DNA of 7,905 nt from Acidobacteriota bacterium (GTDB taxonomy: Bacteria; Acidobacteriota; Terriglobia; Acidiferrales; UBA7541): assembly GCA_003224135.1 (NCBI GenBank), contig QHYO01000191.1, positions 1 through 7,905 on the forward strand. The letters are read 5' to 3'. Both the position numbers and the translations under genes were made by a program. The notes under the pieces are model-generated. The model had not been told where the DNA came from, did not search any database, and saw nothing but the letters and a program-made list of their open reading frames with translations. Shown here in pieces: positions 6,200 to 7,905 of this stretch (its first letter is position 1; every line of letters starts with the position of its first letter).

Positions 6200-7849
6200 A
6201 TGCCGCTCGCTGAGAAAGCTCGAAGCCTCTTGCGAAATCTTTTCTGGTCTCGCCGTGTGGAAGCAGACCTCGATCATGAAGTTCATTCCCACCTCGAAAT
6301 GCTGGTAGCGGAAAACATTCGTGCCGGCATGCCGCCGCACGAAGCGCAACGCGCTGCACAGATCGAACTCGGCGGCATCGAACAGGTGAAAGAACAGGTT
6401 CGTCAGGAACGGATAGGCAATTGGCTCCGATCTGTGCTCTCCGATTGCCGCTATGGCTTCCGCCAACTCCGGAAAAACCCTGGTGCTACGGCAGTCATGG
6501 TCTTTACGCTCGCGCTGGCCATTGGCGCGGCCACGGCAATCTTCAGTGTTGTATATGGCGTGTTGCTGCGCCCGTTGCCGTACGCCGATTCGAACCGGAT
6601 CATGGCCGTCTTCGAAGTCAACTCGAATGGCCGGTGGTCCCGCGTTGCGGATCCGAACTTCGACGACTTTCGCGATCAAAACCGCAGCTTTCAGGCGATG
6701 GCAAAGTATCATGACAACGTGGCGTCGGTTTCGGGTGCCTCTCAGGCGACGCGCACCACGGTTGCCGTCGTCTCGCCCGGGTTCCTCAAGGTCTTCGCTG
6801 TTCAGCCGATTCTCGGGCGGGATTTCACCGCCAGCGATGCGAAAAAAGGGGCCGGCCGCACCGTCCTTGTCAGCTATGGATACTGGAAGCAGTACCTCGG
6901 ATTGGCTCCAGACCTCTCGCAGTCGCACCTAAAAATTGACGGCGCTGTCTATTCCGTCATCGGCGTGCTCCCGGCCGGATTTCGTTTCCCAGTAGACGTG
7001 GATCTGTGGCTGCCGACCGATTTGGACGGCGAAAATCAAAGCAGGACGGCGCACAACTACTATGCCGTCGGGCGCCTCCGTGACGGTGTGAGCGCCGAGC
7101 AAGCGAATCAAGATATCAGCTCTATCGCGCGCCGCATTCACGAAACATCGAGCGAGCAAGGCGATTATCTCCTCAAAGATGGAATTGTCCTCCCGCTGCA
7201 GGAGTCGATAACGGGCAAAGCTCGCCCAGCGCTGTTGGTCCTGCTCGGCGCGGTAGAATTTCTGCTGCTGGTGGCGTGCGCGAACGTGGCGAATTTGCTG
7301 CTGGCACAAGCGTCGGTGAGAGACGCTTGGCGCCGCTCGCGGACGACTGGTCCGGCAATTTCTTACCGAAGCCTTTCTGCTTTCGCTCGTCGGTGGTGGC
7401 CTAGGAGTAGTTGGCGCGTCTTGGGGCATGGCGGGATTAGTTGGGCTGGCGCCACAAAATCTCCCGCGGCTGGACAGCGTTTCCATCAGCGTGTCGGTGC
7501 TAGTGTTCGCGCTGCTGCTGTCCACGGCCGTCGCTGCGGGCCTCGGAGCCTTCACCGCCGCCCGGGCGACTTCCGGCGACCCACGCAAGGGCCTGATGGA
7601 AGGGGCGCGTGGGCAAACGGGTTCACAAGGAAGCCAGCGCGTTGGCCGCGTAATAGTTGCGGCGCAGATCGCGATCACGCTGGTTCTCGTTGTCGGAGCG
7701 GGATTGCTCGGGCGCAGTCTGCTGAAAGTTCTCGAAGTGAATCCCGGTTTCCGCGTGGACAAGATTGTCACCATGGACGTCACGCTTCCGTGGGTGGAAG
7801 ATCCGAAAGCGAAGGCTGGCCAAGCGATTTTCTTTTCAAACCTGATTGA
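6200..7849 (+). pseudogene. ADOP-type MacB/FtsX-like permease, N-terminal part, frame broken near 7319
   Basis: Start ATG 6200 with AGAGGG at 6187-6192 upstream. Residues 1-75 are the acidobacterial permease prefix region (FWSRRVEADLDHEVHSHLEM at 15-34, GMPPHEAQRAAQIELGG at 43-59). Residues 75-123 carry RYGFRQLRKNPG and the first membrane span (VMVFTLALAIGAATAIFSVV). About 124-330 is the extracytoplasmic MacB-type domain, including SPGFLKVFAVQPILGRDF and YSVIGVLPAGFRFP. The second span (345-370, ending ACANVANLLLAQAS) is normal through R374 at 7319-7321. After that the frame encodes Arg/Ser-rich nonsense to the stop at 7847-7849, while the expected permease continues in another frame. ADOP proteins are normally about 800 residues with two such halves and no ATPase of their own. 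As written, this gene could only make a permease missing most of its membrane spans. It is either a decayed gene or an assembly error. Confidence 0.85.
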
Positions 7850-7905
7850 CCGTCTGAAACAAGTACCGGGCGTGCGCAAGGTTGGCGCGACGAGCGGCCT
7901 GCCGT
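7320..7905 (+). pseudogene. Continuation of the same ADOP permease in a shifted frame, running off the window
   Basis: Reading from GAG at 7320 the protein resumes as ETLGAARGRLVRQFLTEAF, the standard FtsX-domain helix that should follow the ANLLLAQASVR segment, then a span (LLSLVGGGLGVVGASWGMAG), LAPQNLPRLDSVSI, another span (VLVFALLLSTAVAAGLGAF), and a cytoplasmic loop with GARGQTGSQGSQRVGR. Next comes the start of the second permease half: VGRVIVAAQIAITLVLVVGA, then SLLKVLEVNPGF. The frame is open to base 7905 with no stop. There is no start codon or ribosome site at the junction, so it is not an independent gene. The coding quality is the same as in the upstream part, pointing to a recent break or a sequencing/assembly fault rather than long decay. 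Confidence 0.8.

Noticed and set aside
4978..6331. Sixteen-base identical string CATTCGTGCCGGCATG at 4978-4993 and 6316-6331
   Set aside because: Both copies encode the same short peptide IRAGM in unrelated proteins. The flanks differ, so this is coincidence of codon choice rather than a repeat element.
5987..7879. Two long minus-strand frames (313 and 316 codons) opposite PadR and the permease
   Set aside because: They are mirror frames of well-recognised PadR and ADOP coding sequence and show no conserved domains or start signals.

Overview
The window most likely comes from an acidobacterium (phylum Acidobacteriota). The strongest evidence is the right-hand pair: a short PadR regulator followed 13 bases later by an ADOP-type permease (acidobacterial duplicated orphan permease, a MacB/FtsX relative), an arrangement that is highly expanded in that phylum. 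A LolA-like exported protein in the style of Solibacter/Korobacter proteins and a COG1533 radical SAM protein fit the same origin. The DNA is moderately GC-rich and nearly every gene has a purine-rich Shine-Dalgarno site. Taxonomy is inferred from gene content only.

Layout. (1) Bases 1-1612, minus strand: a two-gene operon. The upstream gene encodes an exported protein with an N-terminal COG3650-like domain and C-terminal beta-propeller (PD40/TolB-like) repeats. Twenty-six bases downstream a second secreted protein begins. It is cut by the window edge, and its first mature residues look like the start of an MliC-type lysozyme inhibitor domain. (2) Bases 1613-1776: a divergent promoter region, with a TTGACA-17-AATACT promoter pointing right and a TATAGT -10 pointing left. 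(3) 1777-3102, plus strand: a radical SAM protein of the COG1533 (SplB-related) group with a CxxxCxxC cluster motif and an unusual N-terminal extension of about 112 residues. (4) 3315-4703, plus: an exported two-domain protein with a LolA-like half, followed directly by a perfect 11-bp inverted repeat. (5) 4847-5677, plus: a class I SAM-dependent methyltransferase. (6) 5796-7905, plus: the padR-ADOP unit, with a clear sigma70-type promoter overlapped by an 8-bp perfect inverted repeat that is a good candidate PadR operator. The permease reading frame is broken near base 7319; the rest of the protein continues in another frame to the window edge.

How the genes relate. The two left genes form one envelope-directed unit, possibly protecting against lysozyme-like enzymes. 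The radical SAM gene, the LolA-like gene and the methyltransferase are separated by gaps of 143-212 bases, each with its own ribosome site, and look like single genes. The PadR gene and permease are one transcription unit, probably autoregulated, but the permease appears to be a pseudogene or to carry an assembly error. I saw no RNA genes, CRISPR arrays, insertion sequences or replication origins, and no gene-free stretch longer than about 215 bases. I found no convincing new multi-gene system. The best leads are the lysozyme-inhibitor-like operon, the PadR operator and the permease frameshift.
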